Shown: positions 33,675-43,193, counted from the first letter of the stretch. The stretch is DNA of 64,000 bases from an uncultured bacterium (GCA_958349055.1 CATWBO010000004.1:1-64000), one strand, 5' to 3'. Notes: generated by a model from the letters alone, not told the origin. Made by a program: numbers and translations.

Positions 33675-35303
33675 CTATAGCGAGTCGATAAAGCGCTGCT
33701 GGGCGGCGCGGCCGGCTTCGTCCCATTTAAAGACGCCGGCGTTGTCGAGTACGTGGCCAAACACCACGCCGACCTCCTCGTGCAGGATATCGATGGCGTT
33801 GTCCGCCGTAAGCTCGTCGGCGCGGCGGGCGTAGACGTCCTCGGCCCACGCGGCGTGGCTGCGGCAAAGGTCGTCGCCCTCGAGCGCGCTGGCAAGGTCG
33901 TAGCTGGCATCGGCCTTGGCCGCCAGCAGGTGCTCGCGGACAGCGCCGAGCTCGGGAACCAAGCGCGGCGGCAAAATCGCCAGGCCCATGACCTCGATCA
34001 GGCCGATGTTCTCCTTCTTAATGTGGTGATACTCGGCATGCGGGTGAAACACGCCCAGCGGATGCTCGTCGGTCGTGATGTTGCAGCGAAGCGCCAGGTA
34101 GGCCTCGTAGATTTCGCCGCCGGCATTGCCGCGGGAGTCGACGCGGCGGATGACGGGCGTCACGGTGTTGTGCGCCACGCCATCGGCTGTGTGCGCGATG
34201 ACGCCCACCGATTCATCGGTCCACTCGCGCCAGGCGAGGATAATCTTCTCGGCAGCGCCGAGCAGCTGAGCGCGGTCGTGCGAGCGCAGACGCAGCACCG
34301 AGAGCGGCCACTGCAGCACGGTGCCGCTGACCTGGTCAAAACCGGGCACGCTAAACTGCGAGACCTCGGCGGCGTGCATCATGGGGAACTCGTGCGCGCC
34401 GCCCTGGAAGTGGTCGTGCGACAGAATCGAGCCGCCCACGATGGGCAGGTCGGCGTTGGAGCCGATGAAGTAATGCGGGAACAGGTCCACAAAATCGAGC
34501 AGGCAGGTCAGGCCCTTGCGGTCGATGTGCATCGGACGATGCTCGGAGCTCATGGCAATGCAGTGCTCGTTAAAGTACGCGTACGGGCTGTACTGGAAGC
34601 CCCAACGCTCGCCGTCGAGCTGGATGGGGATAACACGCAGATTCTGGCGGGCGGGGTGAGCGCCGCCGTCGGCTGCGGCGGAGCGTCCGGGATAGCCCTC
34701 GTTTTCGATGCAGAGCTGGCAGGCGGGATACTTCTCGCCCGTGTTCTTGGCTGCACCTGCCGCGGCGATATCGCGCGGGTCCTTCTCAGGCTTGGACAGG
34801 TTGATGGTGATCTCAAGATCGCCCCAGTTGGTGGGGGTGCTCCATTTGATGTTGCGCGCGATGGCGGCACGGCGCACGTAGCCGGCGTCGCAGCACAGGC
34901 CGTAGAACCAGTCGGTCGCGGCACGGGGCTCGTTGACGCCCATACGCCCATTGAATTCCTCGTTTACAACCGAAGGCCTCGGCATGAGCGCGCCCATGAT
35001 GCGCATGGCGATGCGGTCGCGGCCCGACGCCGTGTCCTCGGCAGCACCGTTGACAACGGCGGCCTCGGAAAGCGCGGCAAGCGTGCCTTCAAGGTCAAAG
35101 TCGGGGAGTGTATCGGGGTGCAAGAGCGAGAGTTTCTCAACCTGGAGCGCCCAGGCCATGTCAAGCGCCGGGCCCGTAGCACCGATGCACTCGAGAATGG
35201 TGTTGTATACCCAGATACGGTCGTCCTGTCCGATCATCGATCGGTGGATGGCATATTCGATGAGGCCCTGTGCAGCCTCGCGCACGTCGGTCATTACAGC
35301 CAT
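33675..35303 (-). CDS. galT: UDP-glucose--hexose-1-phosphate uridylyltransferase
   Basis: A 542-residue GalT of the large Gram-positive type (GalT family 2). It exchanges UMP between UDP-glucose and galactose-1-P in the Leloir pathway. The first third has MRIMGALMPRPSVVNEEF and ATDWFYGLC. The middle holds NENEGYPG-like CIENEGYPGRSAAAD and the catalytic block HFQGGAHEFPMMHA. HPLGVFHPHAEYHHIKKENI carries further conserved histidines. The start overlaps the galK end; ATG 35303 has a G-rich site upstream, while ATG 35294 would form a TAATG overlap. No GalE is present in the window. Confidence 0.9.
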   Translation of the reverse strand: MAVMTDVREAAQGLIEYAIHRSMIGQDDRIWVYNTILECIGATGPALDMAWALQVEKLSLLHPDTLPDFDLEGTLAALSEAAVVNGAAEDTASGRDRIAMRIMGALMPRPSVVNEEFNGRMGVNEPRAATDWFYGLCCDAGYVRRAAIARNIKWSTPTNWGDLEITINLSKPEKDPRDIAAAGAAKNTGEKYPACQLCIENEGYPGRSAAADGGAHPARQNLRVIPIQLDGERWGFQYSPYAYFNEHCIAMSSEHRPMHIDRKGLTCLLDFVDLFPHYFIGSNADLPIVGGSILSHDHFQGGAHEFPMMHAAEVSQFSVPGFDQVSGTVLQWPLSVLRLRSHDRAQLLGAAEKIILAWREWTDESVGVIAHTADGVAHNTVTPVIRRVDSRGNAGGEIYEAYLALRCNITTDEHPLGVFHPHAEYHHIKKENIGLIEVMGLAILPPRLVPELGAVREHLLAAKADASYDLASALEGDDLCRSHAAWAEDVYARRADELTADNAIDILHEEVGVVFGHVLDNAGVFKWDEAGRAAQQRFIDSL

Positions 35304-36499
35304 GCCGCGTAAGCCCCCTTGTCAGAAATCGCGTAGTGGCGGGCAGAGCCTTCGCCCAGCCAGCCGTTCATCTTGGCAATGAAGGTGTCGACCAGGTCGA
35401 GCGGCACGAAAGCCTGGATGGTGCCACCAAAGCCGCCGCCGTGAATACGAACGGCGCCGCGGCCGTCGAGCACGTGCTCGGCCAGCGCCAGGGCATACAT
35501 GGAGGGCTGCTCGGAGCCCAGCTTGGCAACGACATTCTGCAGGTACATGGCAGAGCTGGCGCCGGACTCGCGCGTCAGGACCAGGAACTGGTCGATGTCG
35601 CCGGCGTTCAGAGCTGCCCAGCGCTTGTCGACCAGGCCGTTCTCGTACCAGTAGTGAACGGCGCGCAGGCAGGCGCGGTCGCCCAGCTTGGCGCGCAGCT
35701 CGGGGAGCTTGGCGTCAAAGTCGGCAACGTTTACCTCGCACAGGCGTGCCTTGCCAAACTCGGCGGCGACGTCCTGCATCTCGCGCGGAACGGCGGCGTA
35801 GTCGTCGGTAGCTGCCACATGGTCGGCACCAACCTTAACGAGCACGAGCGCATAGCCGTGATCCTCAAAGTTGAGCTCGAGCTTTTGAGTTTTAGGCTGA
35901 GCCTGGTCCTCGAAGTCCATGTAGGCGAGGCCGCCCAGGCACACGGCGGCCTGGTCCATCAGACCACAGGGCTTGCCGTAGTAGTTGTTCTCGGTGCGCT
36001 GGCTCATCTGCGCAAGCGCGACGGGCTCAATGGCGGGCGCGCCCCAGAGGGTCTCCATGGCGCGGCCGTACGCAGCCTCGACGGCAGCGGAGCTCGAAAG
36101 GCCGCCGCCCGAGGGAACGGAGCAGGTAAAGGCGAAGTCGAAGCCGTGGGGCTCAACGCCCAGAGCTGCAATTTCGTGGGCCATGCCGCGAACGAGGCTC
36201 GCGGACGTGCCCTTCTCGGACTCCTGAACATCTAGCGTGTCGAGCGTGATCTCAAACGTGGGGTAGCCCTCGTCGGCAACACGGACCTTGTCGGTGTCGG
36301 TTGCCACGGCAATGCCGTCGACGGCGACATCGAGCGAGCCGGCGATGACGTGGCCGCCCTCGTGGTCGGTGTGGTTGCCGCTGATCTCGGAGCGGCCGGG
36401 CGCGTGCACATAGAGCACCTGGCGGTCGCCGATGGGGCCAAACTCCTCCTCAAACAGCTTGGTGAGCGTGGCGAATGTCTTTTCGTCGGGGGTGGTCAT
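35294..36499 (-). CDS. galK: galactokinase
   Basis: A 401-residue GHMP kinase that makes galactose-1-phosphate. APGRSEISGNHTDHEGGHVI is the galactokinase signature, SVPSGGGLSSSAAVEAAYG the ATP-binding GHMP motif, and VRIHGGGFGGTIQAFV the C-terminal motif. I chose ATG 36499, which has AAAGGA upstream and starts the alignable part; the frame is open 29 codons further. It leads the galK-galT operon and is divergent from a LacI gene, with three copies of an AGTACGTTAACA site in the gap. Some features (EISGNHTDHE) differ slightly from the enterobacterial form but are usual in Gram-positives. Confidence 0.92.
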   Translation of the reverse strand: MTTPDEKTFATLTKLFEEEFGPIGDRQVLYVHAPGRSEISGNHTDHEGGHVIAGSLDVAVDGIAVATDTDKVRVADEGYPTFEITLDTLDVQESEKGTSASLVRGMAHEIAALGVEPHGFDFAFTCSVPSGGGLSSSAAVEAAYGRAMETLWGAPAIEPVALAQMSQRTENNYYGKPCGLMDQAAVCLGGLAYMDFEDQAQPKTQKLELNFEDHGYALVLVKVGADHVAATDDYAAVPREMQDVAAEFGKARLCEVNVADFDAKLPELRAKLGDRACLRAVHYWYENGLVDKRWAALNAGDIDQFLVLTRESGASSAMYLQNVVAKLGSEQPSMYALALAEHVLDGRGAVRIHGGGFGGTIQAFVPLDLVDTFIAKMNGWLGEGSARHYAISDKGAYAAWL

Positions 36500-36545
36500 G
36501 GGGGTCCTTTCCTTGGTGCGCACGGGTGAGTTTTGCGTCGTTATG

Positions 36546-36744
36546 AGTACGTTAACAACTTGAAGCGGCATGAACCAAGTGTTCACGATACCGCACGTTA
36601 CGGGCTATGTTAACGTACTCATAACACATCGCTTGTCACTTTTTTGAGAATCTGGTAATCGGTAGAAATACAGCCGTGAACGGTACTGCCGTATGGACTT
36701 ATAAAGCAGAAGAGGTGCAGATAGAAAAAGTAGAGTACGTTAAC
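36546..36744. promoter_or_regulatory. galK/lacI operator cluster
   Basis: AGTACGTTAACA occurs at 36546-36557 and 36733-36744, and its reverse complement TGTTAACGTACT at 36608-36619. The sites straddle the divergent promoters. GCCGTGAACGGT, a version of the widespread motif, is at 36673-36684. Confidence 0.8.
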
Positions 36745-36838
36745 ATGCGTCCGACGATAGCGGCCCTCCGCGCGGGCTCATTTCTGCACGGGGCCGGCAT
36801 GCACGCTATTCAGATCTCGCAAGGGTGAAGGTGATCCA

Positions 36839-37870
36839 GTGGCAAGGCGCCCGTCCAACGATACAGGTACGCGTCCGGTCTCCATGGCTGACGTCGCCCG
36901 TGCTGCTGGCGTTTCGCAGCAGACGGTTTCGCGCGTCGCCAACGGCTTGCCCAACGTTAACGAGCAGACGCGCCAGCGCGTGCAGGCCGCGATGCAAGAG
37001 CTCGGCTTTCGTCCGAGTTATGCCGGTCGCTCGCTGCGCGATGGCCGTTACCATTCGGTCGGCCTGTGCATCAACGATGTCACCAAGTTTGGCAACCTCT
37101 CAATGATCGACGGCATCGCCAGCGCCGCTCGCGAGCACGGCTGTGCCATCACGCTAGTCGAGATGTCCAAGACCGAGGAGTTTTCGCTTGCCGAAGCCAC
37201 GCGTCGCATGGCGGCCCTGCCGGTCGATGGCATCATCATCGGCATGAGCCGCATGGCGCCCGACTTTGAGACGTTTGATCCGCTGCCGGGAATCGGCACG
37301 GTTATCGTCACCATGTATGCGCATCCGCGCGTGACCACGGTCGACTCCGACCATTACGGCTGCTCGCTGCTGCTTATGGATCACCTGTTTGAGCTTGGTC
37401 ACGAACAGATTCGCTATATCGGCGGCCCGTCCTTCTCGGTGGACGAGCAGTTCCGCCGCGCCGGTTGGCAAGACGCGCTCGAGCGCAGGCATATCGAGCC
37501 GGCAGAGCCGCTCGAGGGCGACTGGTCTGCCAACAGCGGCTACGAGGCCGGCAGGTATCTGGCAGAACACGACCGCGCCATGACGGCGATCTATGCGGCA
37601 AACGACCAGATGGCAAACGGCGCCATCGCCGCGCTGCGCGATAGTGGCCTGCGCGTGCCCGAGGACGTGAGTGTGGTGGGCGTCGACGATTCGCTCGACG
37701 ATTTTGTCGCACACAACGAGCTCACGACCGTGCGATTCGATCTGCATCAGCGCGGACGCGAGGTGTTTGAGCATGCGGTCCCTAAGGAGGGGGTGCCGGG
37801 CAAGACCGTCGCCATCCGTATCCCCGGTCAGCTCATCGTTCGACATACCACAGCGGCTCCGCGCTCGTAG
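36839..37870 (+). CDS. LacI-family regulator of galKT
   Basis: A 343-residue LacI protein. VSMADVARAAGVSQQTVSRV is the helix-turn-helix, and PSYAGRSLRDGRYHSVGLCI the hinge and start of the core. The effector domain ends with IYAANDQMANGAI and SVVGVDDSLDDF. GTG 36839 follows AAGGTGAT. Its divergent position and the three repeated AGTACGTTAACA sites make it the probable galactose repressor. It is closely related to the LacI proteins beside the lacE-lacG units. Confidence 0.9.
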   Translation: MARRPSNDTGTRPVSMADVARAAGVSQQTVSRVANGLPNVNEQTRQRVQAAMQELGFRPSYAGRSLRDGRYHSVGLCINDVTKFGNLSMIDGIASAAREHGCAITLVEMSKTEEFSLAEATRRMAALPVDGIIIGMSRMAPDFETFDPLPGIGTVIVTMYAHPRVTTVDSDHYGCSLLLMDHLFELGHEQIRYIGGPSFSVDEQFRRAGWQDALERRHIEPAEPLEGDWSANSGYEAGRYLAEHDRAMTAIYAANDQMANGAIAALRDSGLRVPEDVSVVGVDDSLDDFVAHNELTTVRFDLHQRGREVFEHAVPKEGVPGKTVAIRIPGQLIVRHTTAAPRS

Positions 37871-37999
37871 TTTGCGCAGGTCAACGGCGTGTTGCCGCGC
37901 TTCAATAACAAATGGTAAGGAAGCCGGCAGATGGCTGTTGGGATGCGGCCGAGTGCTATGATAGACAGGCTCTTTTGTCTATCTAGGAGGCTTTGCCTG

Positions 38000-39160
38000 A
38001 TGGAGATCACCAAGGATATCCGCTACGTTGGCGTCGACGATCACGACATTGACCTGTTCGAGGGCCAGTACGATGTGTCCGAGAACGGTATGGCATACAA
38101 CAGCTACGTTATCTTGGGCGAGAAGATCGCTGTCGCCGATTCGGTCGACGGCGGTTTTGTTGACGAGTGGCTCGGCAACATCGAGGCCGTGCTCGACGGT
38201 CGTACGCCCGATTATCTGGTCGTTCACCACATGGAGCCCGATCACTCCGCTGGCATCGCCGCCTTTATGGAGCGTTATCCCCAGGCCCAGATCGTGGCCA
38301 GCATGGGCGCCTTCCGCATGATGGTCAACTACTTTGGCACCGATTACCCCGAGCGCAAGATGGTCGTCAAAGAGGGCGACGTGCTCGACCTGGGCGGCCA
38401 CAGCCTGACGTTTGTCGGCGCCCCCAACGTGCACTGGCCCGAGGTGCTGTTCTCCTACGAGGCCACGGACAAAGTGCTCTTCAGCGCTGACGGTTTTGGC
38501 AAGTTCGGCGCCAACGACATCGAGGACCCGGAAGGCTGGGCCTGCGAGGCGCGCCGCTACTACTTTGGCATTGTCGGCAAGTTCGGCAAGTTCGTGCAGG
38601 CTGTGCTCAAGAAGGCCGCCGATCTGGACATTCAGATCATCTGCCCGCTCCACGGTCCCGTGCTGACCGAGAACCTGGGCTACTACCTCGACACTTACAA
38701 CACTTGGTCGAGCTACCAGCCCGAGGACGAGGGCATCACGATTGCCTACGCGAGTGTCTACGGCCATCTGAAGGCAGCCGTCGAGGAGCTCGCTTCTGCG
38801 CTCGAGGCTCGCGGCCAGAAGGTCTCCGTCTTTGACCTGGCTCGCGATGATATGGCCGAGGCCGTTGAGGATGCGTTCCGTTACGACCGTCTGGTGCTTG
38901 CTTCCATCACCTACCAGGGCGAGATCTTCCCGTTCATGAGCACCTTCATCCACACGCTCGCCGAGCATGCCTACCAGAACCGTACCGTGGCGCTTGTCGA
39001 GGCCGGCTCTTGGGCACCCGCCGCTGCCAAGGTCATGACCAAGGAGCTCGAGGGCATGAAGGACATCACCCTGGCGCAGAACAAGGTGACCGTTCTGGGT
39101 TCGCTCAACGACGCATCGCGCGCCCAGATCGAAGCCCTCGCCGACGAGCTTTCCAAGTAA
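38000..39160 (+). CDS. fprA: A-type flavodiiron protein
   Basis: A 386-residue oxygen or nitric oxide reductase. The N-terminal metallo-beta-lactamase domain (residues 1-245) carries the diiron ligands in HHMEPDHS (His77, Glu79, Asp81, His82), the later NVHWPE, FSADGFG and CPLHGP. Residues about 250-386 form the flavodoxin domain with IAYASVYGHLKAAVEEL. ATG 38000 is set by AGGAGG. Such enzymes protect anaerobes against oxygen, which suits a gut anaerobe. A terminator follows. No rubredoxin partner is visible nearby. Confidence 0.93.
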   Translation: MEITKDIRYVGVDDHDIDLFEGQYDVSENGMAYNSYVILGEKIAVADSVDGGFVDEWLGNIEAVLDGRTPDYLVVHHMEPDHSAGIAAFMERYPQAQIVASMGAFRMMVNYFGTDYPERKMVVKEGDVLDLGGHSLTFVGAPNVHWPEVLFSYEATDKVLFSADGFGKFGANDIEDPEGWACEARRYYFGIVGKFGKFVQAVLKKAADLDIQIICPLHGPVLTENLGYYLDTYNTWSSYQPEDEGITIAYASVYGHLKAAVEELASALEARGQKVSVFDLARDDMAEAVEDAFRYDRLVLASITYQGEIFPFMSTFIHTLAEHAYQNRTVALVEAGSWAPAAAKVMTKELEGMKDITLAQNKVTVLGSLNDASRAQIEALADELSK

Positions 39161-39181
39161 CAACACTCCACTTTCACCGTC

Positions 39182-39221
39182 AAAACCACCACAAAAGGGT
39201 CCCCTTCGTGGTGGTTTTTGT
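39182..39221. terminator. terminator between fprA and the DeoR gene
   Basis: AAAACCACCAC pairs with GTGGTGGTTTT and is followed by T residues; the genes converge here. Confidence 0.85.
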
Positions 39222-39223
39222 TT

Positions 39224-40027
39224 TTAGGCGGTGGCGATGATGAGGGTTGGGACGTCGGTGTCGGTGGTATCGGCGATTGAGGTGGCGACGGCGCCTTCGG
39301 GGTCGCGGTCCATCACGATGGTGTTGACATCGGTGAGTTCGGCGAAGCGGTACATGCCGCGTCCGTTGACCTTGCTCGCGTCCATGAGCGCCACGCTCTT
39401 ACGCGCGGCGACGATCATGGCCGTTTTGGTTTCGGCCATTTGCGGAAAGTCGGTGGTAAAGCCGCAGCCGGTGACAAAGGCGCCGGGGCACATGATGGCG
39501 AGGTCGGCGTGAATCATCTGTAGCGCCTGCATAGTGAGCGGACCGTACAGATAGCGATGGCCTTTGCGCAGCGCGCCGCCCAGCATAACAACATCGACCG
39601 AGGGCATGCTCTCGTCGATGTAATCGGCGATGGTAATGTCGGCCGTGATGACGGTGATGCCGTCGCGTTGGTCGAGCAGGCGGACAAATTCGAGTGCCGT
39701 GGTGCCCGAGTCGACGAGCAGCGTGTCACCGTCGCTGACGAGCTCGATGGCGCTTTGGGCGATGGCCTGCTTTGCGGCCACGTTGACGTTAATACGCCGG
39801 TCCTGCGTGGAGACCGTCAGGCGCTTGTGGAGCGACACGGCGCCGCCGTGCGTGCGGCGCAGCTTGCCAGCCTCGGCGAGCGCGTCCAAGTCGGCGCGGG
39901 CCGTGACGGAGGACACGCCAAAGGTCTGGGCGATTTCTGCTACCTGAACCGAGGCATTGTGCTCGAGCATTTCCATGATGGCGGCACGGCGTTCGTCGGC
40001 AAAAGCTCGGGTTGCAACTTGGACCAT
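39224..40027 (-). CDS. DeoR-family transcription regulator
   Basis: A 267-residue DeoR regulator. ADERRAAIMEMLEHNASVQV and GVSSVTARADLDAL form the winged helix and RRTHGGAVSLH its wing. The sensor domain has VDSGTTALEFVRLL and ALMDASKVNG. ATG 40027 has GGAG at good distance; an alternative ATG at 40084 would add 19 residues but has a poor site. It is divergent from the class II aldolase. Between them lie a tandem GTTCATTTTC (40069-40088) and a CGCCTTTC/GAAAGGCG dyad near 40107-40143, which are candidate operators. It probably senses a sugar phosphate and controls the aldolase. Confidence 0.87.
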   Translation of the reverse strand: MVQVATRAFADERRAAIMEMLEHNASVQVAEIAQTFGVSSVTARADLDALAEAGKLRRTHGGAVSLHKRLTVSTQDRRINVNVAAKQAIAQSAIELVSDGDTLLVDSGTTALEFVRLLDQRDGITVITADITIADYIDESMPSVDVVMLGGALRKGHRYLYGPLTMQALQMIHADLAIMCPGAFVTGCGFTTDFPQMAETKTAMIVAARKSVALMDASKVNGRGMYRFAELTDVNTIVMDRDPEGAVATSIADTTDTDVPTLIIATA

Positions 40028-40361
40028 GTCAGCTCCATTCTCAGCAATATTTGCAGGAAATGTGTTGAGTTCATTTTCGTTCATTTTCTTTTTGAGTAAG
40101 AAAACGCCTTTCGAATACTTATCTTTTCTATAAAAGAAAGGCGGACAAGGCTCAAAACTCAATATCGAACACGTGCGCTCGGCACAAAACCCTTCCGTTT
40201 GCTTTTCAAAATTGAGAGTCTTGCACTGCGGAGTGACAACATCCCGCACATTCATACCCGCTGAATTTCATACAATGAGCGCAGCAAAACGCAAGGTAAA
40301 ACGCCTTGTGAACAACTACGCCCGATGTCCAGATGCGGGCGAGGGAGAGGAGCAAACGCTC

Positions 40362-41219
40362 ATGGCACTTGTTACCACCGAAAAGATGCTCAAGGACGCT
40401 CAGGCCGGCCACTACGCCGTCGGCGCGTTCAACGTCGAGAACCTCGAGTTTGTTATGGCCGTTCTGGCCGCTGCCGAGGAGACCAAGTCCCCCGTCATCA
40501 TGCAGACCACCCCGGGCACCATCAAGACCGCTGGTCTGGATTACTTCTACGGCATGGTCAAGGCTGCCGCCGAGCGTGCTTCCGTGCCCGTCGCTCTGCA
40601 CCTCGATCACGGCGATGGCTATGACCGCTGCATGCAGGCCTTCCGCACTGGCTACACCTCTGTCATGATCGACGGTTCGCACGAGTCCTTCGAGGACAAC
40701 ATCGCCCTGACCAAGTCCGTCGCCGACGCTGGCCGCGCCATGGGCGTGCCCGTCGAGGCCGAGCTCGGTAAGGTTGGCGGCAAGGAGGACGACGGTCCCG
40801 CGGTTGAGGGCGAGAGCCCCTACACCGATCCTGCCGAGGCCAAGGAGTTCGTCGAGCGCACTGGCTGCACCTCCCTCGCTATTGGCGTTGGCACCAGCCA
40901 CGGCGTGTACACGAGCGATCCGCACATCGAGCAGTCCGTGGTCAAGGCCATCCGCGACGCCGTCGACGTGCCGCTGGTCCTGCACGGCACCTCCGGTGTG
41001 CCCGACGAGCAGGTTGCCGAGGCTGTGAAGAACGGCATCTGCAAGGTCAACTACGCCACCGAGCTGCGTCAGGCCTACACCAAGGGCTTCATGGCCTACA
41101 TGGCCGAGAACCCCGGCTGCTTCGATCCCAAGAAGCCGGCCAAGGAGGGCATGCGCGAGATCACCGAGCTGGTTAAGATCCGCATGACCAACCTCAACTG
41201 TGTGGGCAAAGCAGAGTAA
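40362..41219 (+). CDS. class II fructose/tagatose-bisphosphate aldolase
   Basis: A 285-residue zinc-dependent aldolase. LHLDHGDGYD gives the first zinc histidine and catalytic aspartate, VEAELGKVGG the glutamate region, and LHGTSGVPDEQV a second zinc-histidine loop. Length and motifs fit the FbaA/GatY/KbaY family. It cleaves fructose- or tagatose-1,6-bisphosphate to glyceraldehyde-3-P and dihydroxyacetone-P. As no LacD occurs in the window, it is the best candidate to finish the tagatose-6-P pathway, though a general glycolytic role is equally possible. ATG 40362 follows AGAGGAG. The frame is open far upstream without a ribosome site. Confidence 0.9.
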   Translation: MALVTTEKMLKDAQAGHYAVGAFNVENLEFVMAVLAAAEETKSPVIMQTTPGTIKTAGLDYFYGMVKAAAERASVPVALHLDHGDGYDRCMQAFRTGYTSVMIDGSHESFEDNIALTKSVADAGRAMGVPVEAELGKVGGKEDDGPAVEGESPYTDPAEAKEFVERTGCTSLAIGVGTSHGVYTSDPHIEQSVVKAIRDAVDVPLVLHGTSGVPDEQVAEAVKNGICKVNYATELRQAYTKGFMAYMAENPGCFDPKKPAKEGMREITELVKIRMTNLNCVGKAE

Positions 41220-41243
41220 CAGCAAGGGTACTCCGATCCCATC

Positions 41244-41394
41244 GGACGGTTTGGACGGGTCCCGTACTTAGTTTCCAAAACGTCCTCGCGCATGAAGGCC
41301 CCCGTTGTCTCGCTTCTTCGAAGCTTTGACAACGGGGGCCTTCGCGCTGCGGAATGATTTTGGAAACTAAGTACGGGACCCGTCCAAACCGTCC
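41244..41394. repeat. nested inverted repeat with perfect 37-bp outer arms
   Basis: The arms 41244-41280 and 41358-41394 are exact reverse complements over 37 bases and include GACGGGTCCCGT. Inside, AAGGCCCCCGTTGTC (41295-41309) pairs perfectly with 41328-41342. The inner hairpin may be the aldolase terminator, although it has no T-tract. Confidence 0.88.
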
Positions 41395-41401
41395 TGCTCA
41401 A

Positions 41402-41535
41402 TCGCCCTTGTGGCGTTAGTGTCGGAAAAATAAGACGTGGCTTTTTGCCCCCTGCGGAAAGATTGGGGAACTAAGTCCTCGTCCCTCCCAAGTTGACCTT
41501 CTCGAGGTCGTCGCCCTTGTGGCGTTAGGGCGGAA
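41402..41535. repeat. imperfect direct duplication after the 37-bp inverted repeat
   Basis: TCGCCCTTGTGGCGTTAG occurs at 41402-41419 and 41511-41528, 109 bases apart. The segment between repeats part of the GGAAACTAAGTACGGGAC arm as GGGGAACTAAGTCCTCGTCC. This extends the previous element; no gene is present. Confidence 0.75.
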
Positions 41536-41552
41536 AGGGTGGAGCGCGTGGG

Positions 41553-42176
41553 TTACTTGGTTGATAAGGCTAGCAGGTCGTTGGGGGTTTTGAGGTTGTA
41601 GGTGGCGTTTGGGATGTCTTGGTGTGATCCCCATGCTGCTCGGGCAAAACTGACCCCTGCTGAAGTTGCGCATTGTTCGTCGTAGACGGTGTCGCCAACG
41701 TAGATGACGCTGTTGGGGCTTGCGCCCGCACGTCGGAGATATTCGAGCATGGGTGCGGGTGCGGGTTTATGTTCGGTTGTGTCTTCGACAAGGATGATGT
41801 GCTCAAAATACTTATCGAAGCCAAGGGGTGCAATTTCTTCTGCGTATTCGTCGCGCGCACGTGAGGAGACGATGCCAAGTTTGCAGCCGTTGTCGGAGAG
41901 TGTTGCGATGACTTCGTGCAAGCCGGGAAACACGCTGATGGTGCTTTTAAAGCTGGCGGCAACTTGGCACCAGCGATCCAACGTTGCCTGCGAGTAGATC
42001 CCAAGTTTCTCAAGGGCATCCTTGCCGGGTATGCCGAGGGCAAATTCAAGCTCGTTTTGGGGGAGCGTTTTGCCGGTCTCTTCTTGGACTATCTGGGCAA
42101 GCGATGACAGAACGCTTTCTTCTGTATCTGCCAATGTTCCGTCAACGTCAAACACGACATGGTCGAATTGTTTCAT
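41553..42176 (-). CDS. HAD-family hydrolase, phosphoglycolate phosphatase-like
   Basis: A 207-residue HAD phosphatase. FDVDGTLADTEES carries the nucleophile and acid aspartates (motif I), LGIVSSRARDE motif II, and the HKPAPAPMLEYLRRAGASPN then YVGDTVYDEQCA region motifs III and IV. The helical cap lies between motif I and II. It resembles Gph/PpaX-type enzymes, but the substrate cannot be read from sequence. ATG 42176 follows AAAGGAATGCC. Base composition is slightly lower in GC than the sugar genes. It is preceded on the same strand by the AraC gene. Confidence 0.86.
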   Translation of the reverse strand: MKQFDHVVFDVDGTLADTEESVLSSLAQIVQEETGKTLPQNELEFALGIPGKDALEKLGIYSQATLDRWCQVAASFKSTISVFPGLHEVIATLSDNGCKLGIVSSRARDEYAEEIAPLGFDKYFEHIILVEDTTEHKPAPAPMLEYLRRAGASPNSVIYVGDTVYDEQCATSAGVSFARAAWGSHQDIPNATYNLKTPNDLLALSTK

Positions 42177-42235
42177 GGCATTCCTTTCTCTCATCTGTCT
42201 GATAGTGTGGGACAGGTGAGGTGGGAGCGCTAGCG

Positions 42236-43168
42236 TTATTTCTGCCCCGTAGTATCGAAATTCTGCCTCATGGCTCGATACTCAGAAGGGGTACAGCCAA
42301 TTTGTTCCTTGAATACCTGCCCAAGGTGGCTCGCCGTTGCAAAGCCGCATTGGTGAGCGATCGTCTGTACCGTTCGCGTGGTGTGCGTCAAGAGCGTGCA
42401 AGCGCGGGTGATGCGGTATGCGCGTAGATACGCGGCTGGGGTTGTTCCCGCGCAAGCTTTGATGGTACGATAACAATCTCTTTCGCTGATGCCGACTTCG
42501 GACGCAATTTGGGGAACATCTATGCTGTCTGCATAGTGTGTGCGGATGTAGTCCAGAATTTCTCTAAACCGAATTTCACGGCTGGTCATCCAAGAGTCAT
42601 TGCGCAAAAAGAATTGTGGTTCGGCTTTGGCATAGATTTGAACCCAGAGTTCTGACAGGCTATTTCGAAGCGCCATATCGTTCTGCGGCTGTTGAAGATT
42701 GTGGCTGAAGGAGCTCTTCAGCAAATCGATAAAGGGCATATCGTCGGGGTTGGTGGGCGACCATTTGAGTACATCAACGCCTCGACATTGCAGTAATGGA
42801 TTGATGTAGCGCTTTTGAAGACGTCCCGCGGGATCGCCGAGCATTGACGGCTGAAAGATATGCAGCATTTGAATGGCTGGCGCCGAATTGGGTGATTGCA
42901 GGGTGCTGTGCAAAACGCCGCCGTTGATAAAGCCGGCGGACCCTTCCTCAAAGTGCATGTGCTCATGAGCCGCACGCGTGCGATAGTCAATTGCTCCCTG
43001 CTCCATGTAGAAAAGCTCGACTTCGGAATGCCAGTGCCAGGGGACGGAATTGCCCGGATAGCGAGCGAATTCTGCGCGTTCGGCAATATAGGGCCAGTCT
43101 TCGGCGGTCTCGGGAAACGCTTCCTCGCGTCCTCCGCGGTGCAATTCTATGTGATCCATGTTTCGCAT
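42236..43168 (-). CDS. AraC-family transcription regulator
   Basis: A 310-residue regulator. The N-terminal half is a cupin-type effector domain with VPWHWHSEVELFYMEQGAID. The C-terminal 100 residues hold two helix-turn-helix units: DVPQIASEVGISERDCYRTI and TVQTIAHQCGFATASHLGQV, ending FKEQIGCTPSEYRAM. This arrangement is typical of sugar-sensing AraC regulators. The ribosome site is poor, and ATG 43159 is an alternative start. A short gene with a good ribosome site lies 25 bp upstream on the same strand, so the two may be cotranscribed. The target is unknown. Confidence 0.9.
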   Translation of the reverse strand: MRNMDHIELHRGGREEAFPETAEDWPYIAERAEFARYPGNSVPWHWHSEVELFYMEQGAIDYRTRAAHEHMHFEEGSAGFINGGVLHSTLQSPNSAPAIQMLHIFQPSMLGDPAGRLQKRYINPLLQCRGVDVLKWSPTNPDDMPFIDLLKSSFSHNLQQPQNDMALRNSLSELWVQIYAKAEPQFFLRNDSWMTSREIRFREILDYIRTHYADSIDVPQIASEVGISERDCYRTIKACAGTTPAAYLRAYRITRACTLLTHTTRTVQTIAHQCGFATASHLGQVFKEQIGCTPSEYRAMRQNFDTTGQK

Positions 43169-43193
43169 GGCATCAGTATAAAGCGCGATGGGC

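Noticed and set aside
36500..36586. Longer N-terminus of GalK
   Set aside because: It would run through one of the LacI operator copies and has no ribosome site, whereas ATG 36499 has AAAGGA and starts the family alignment.
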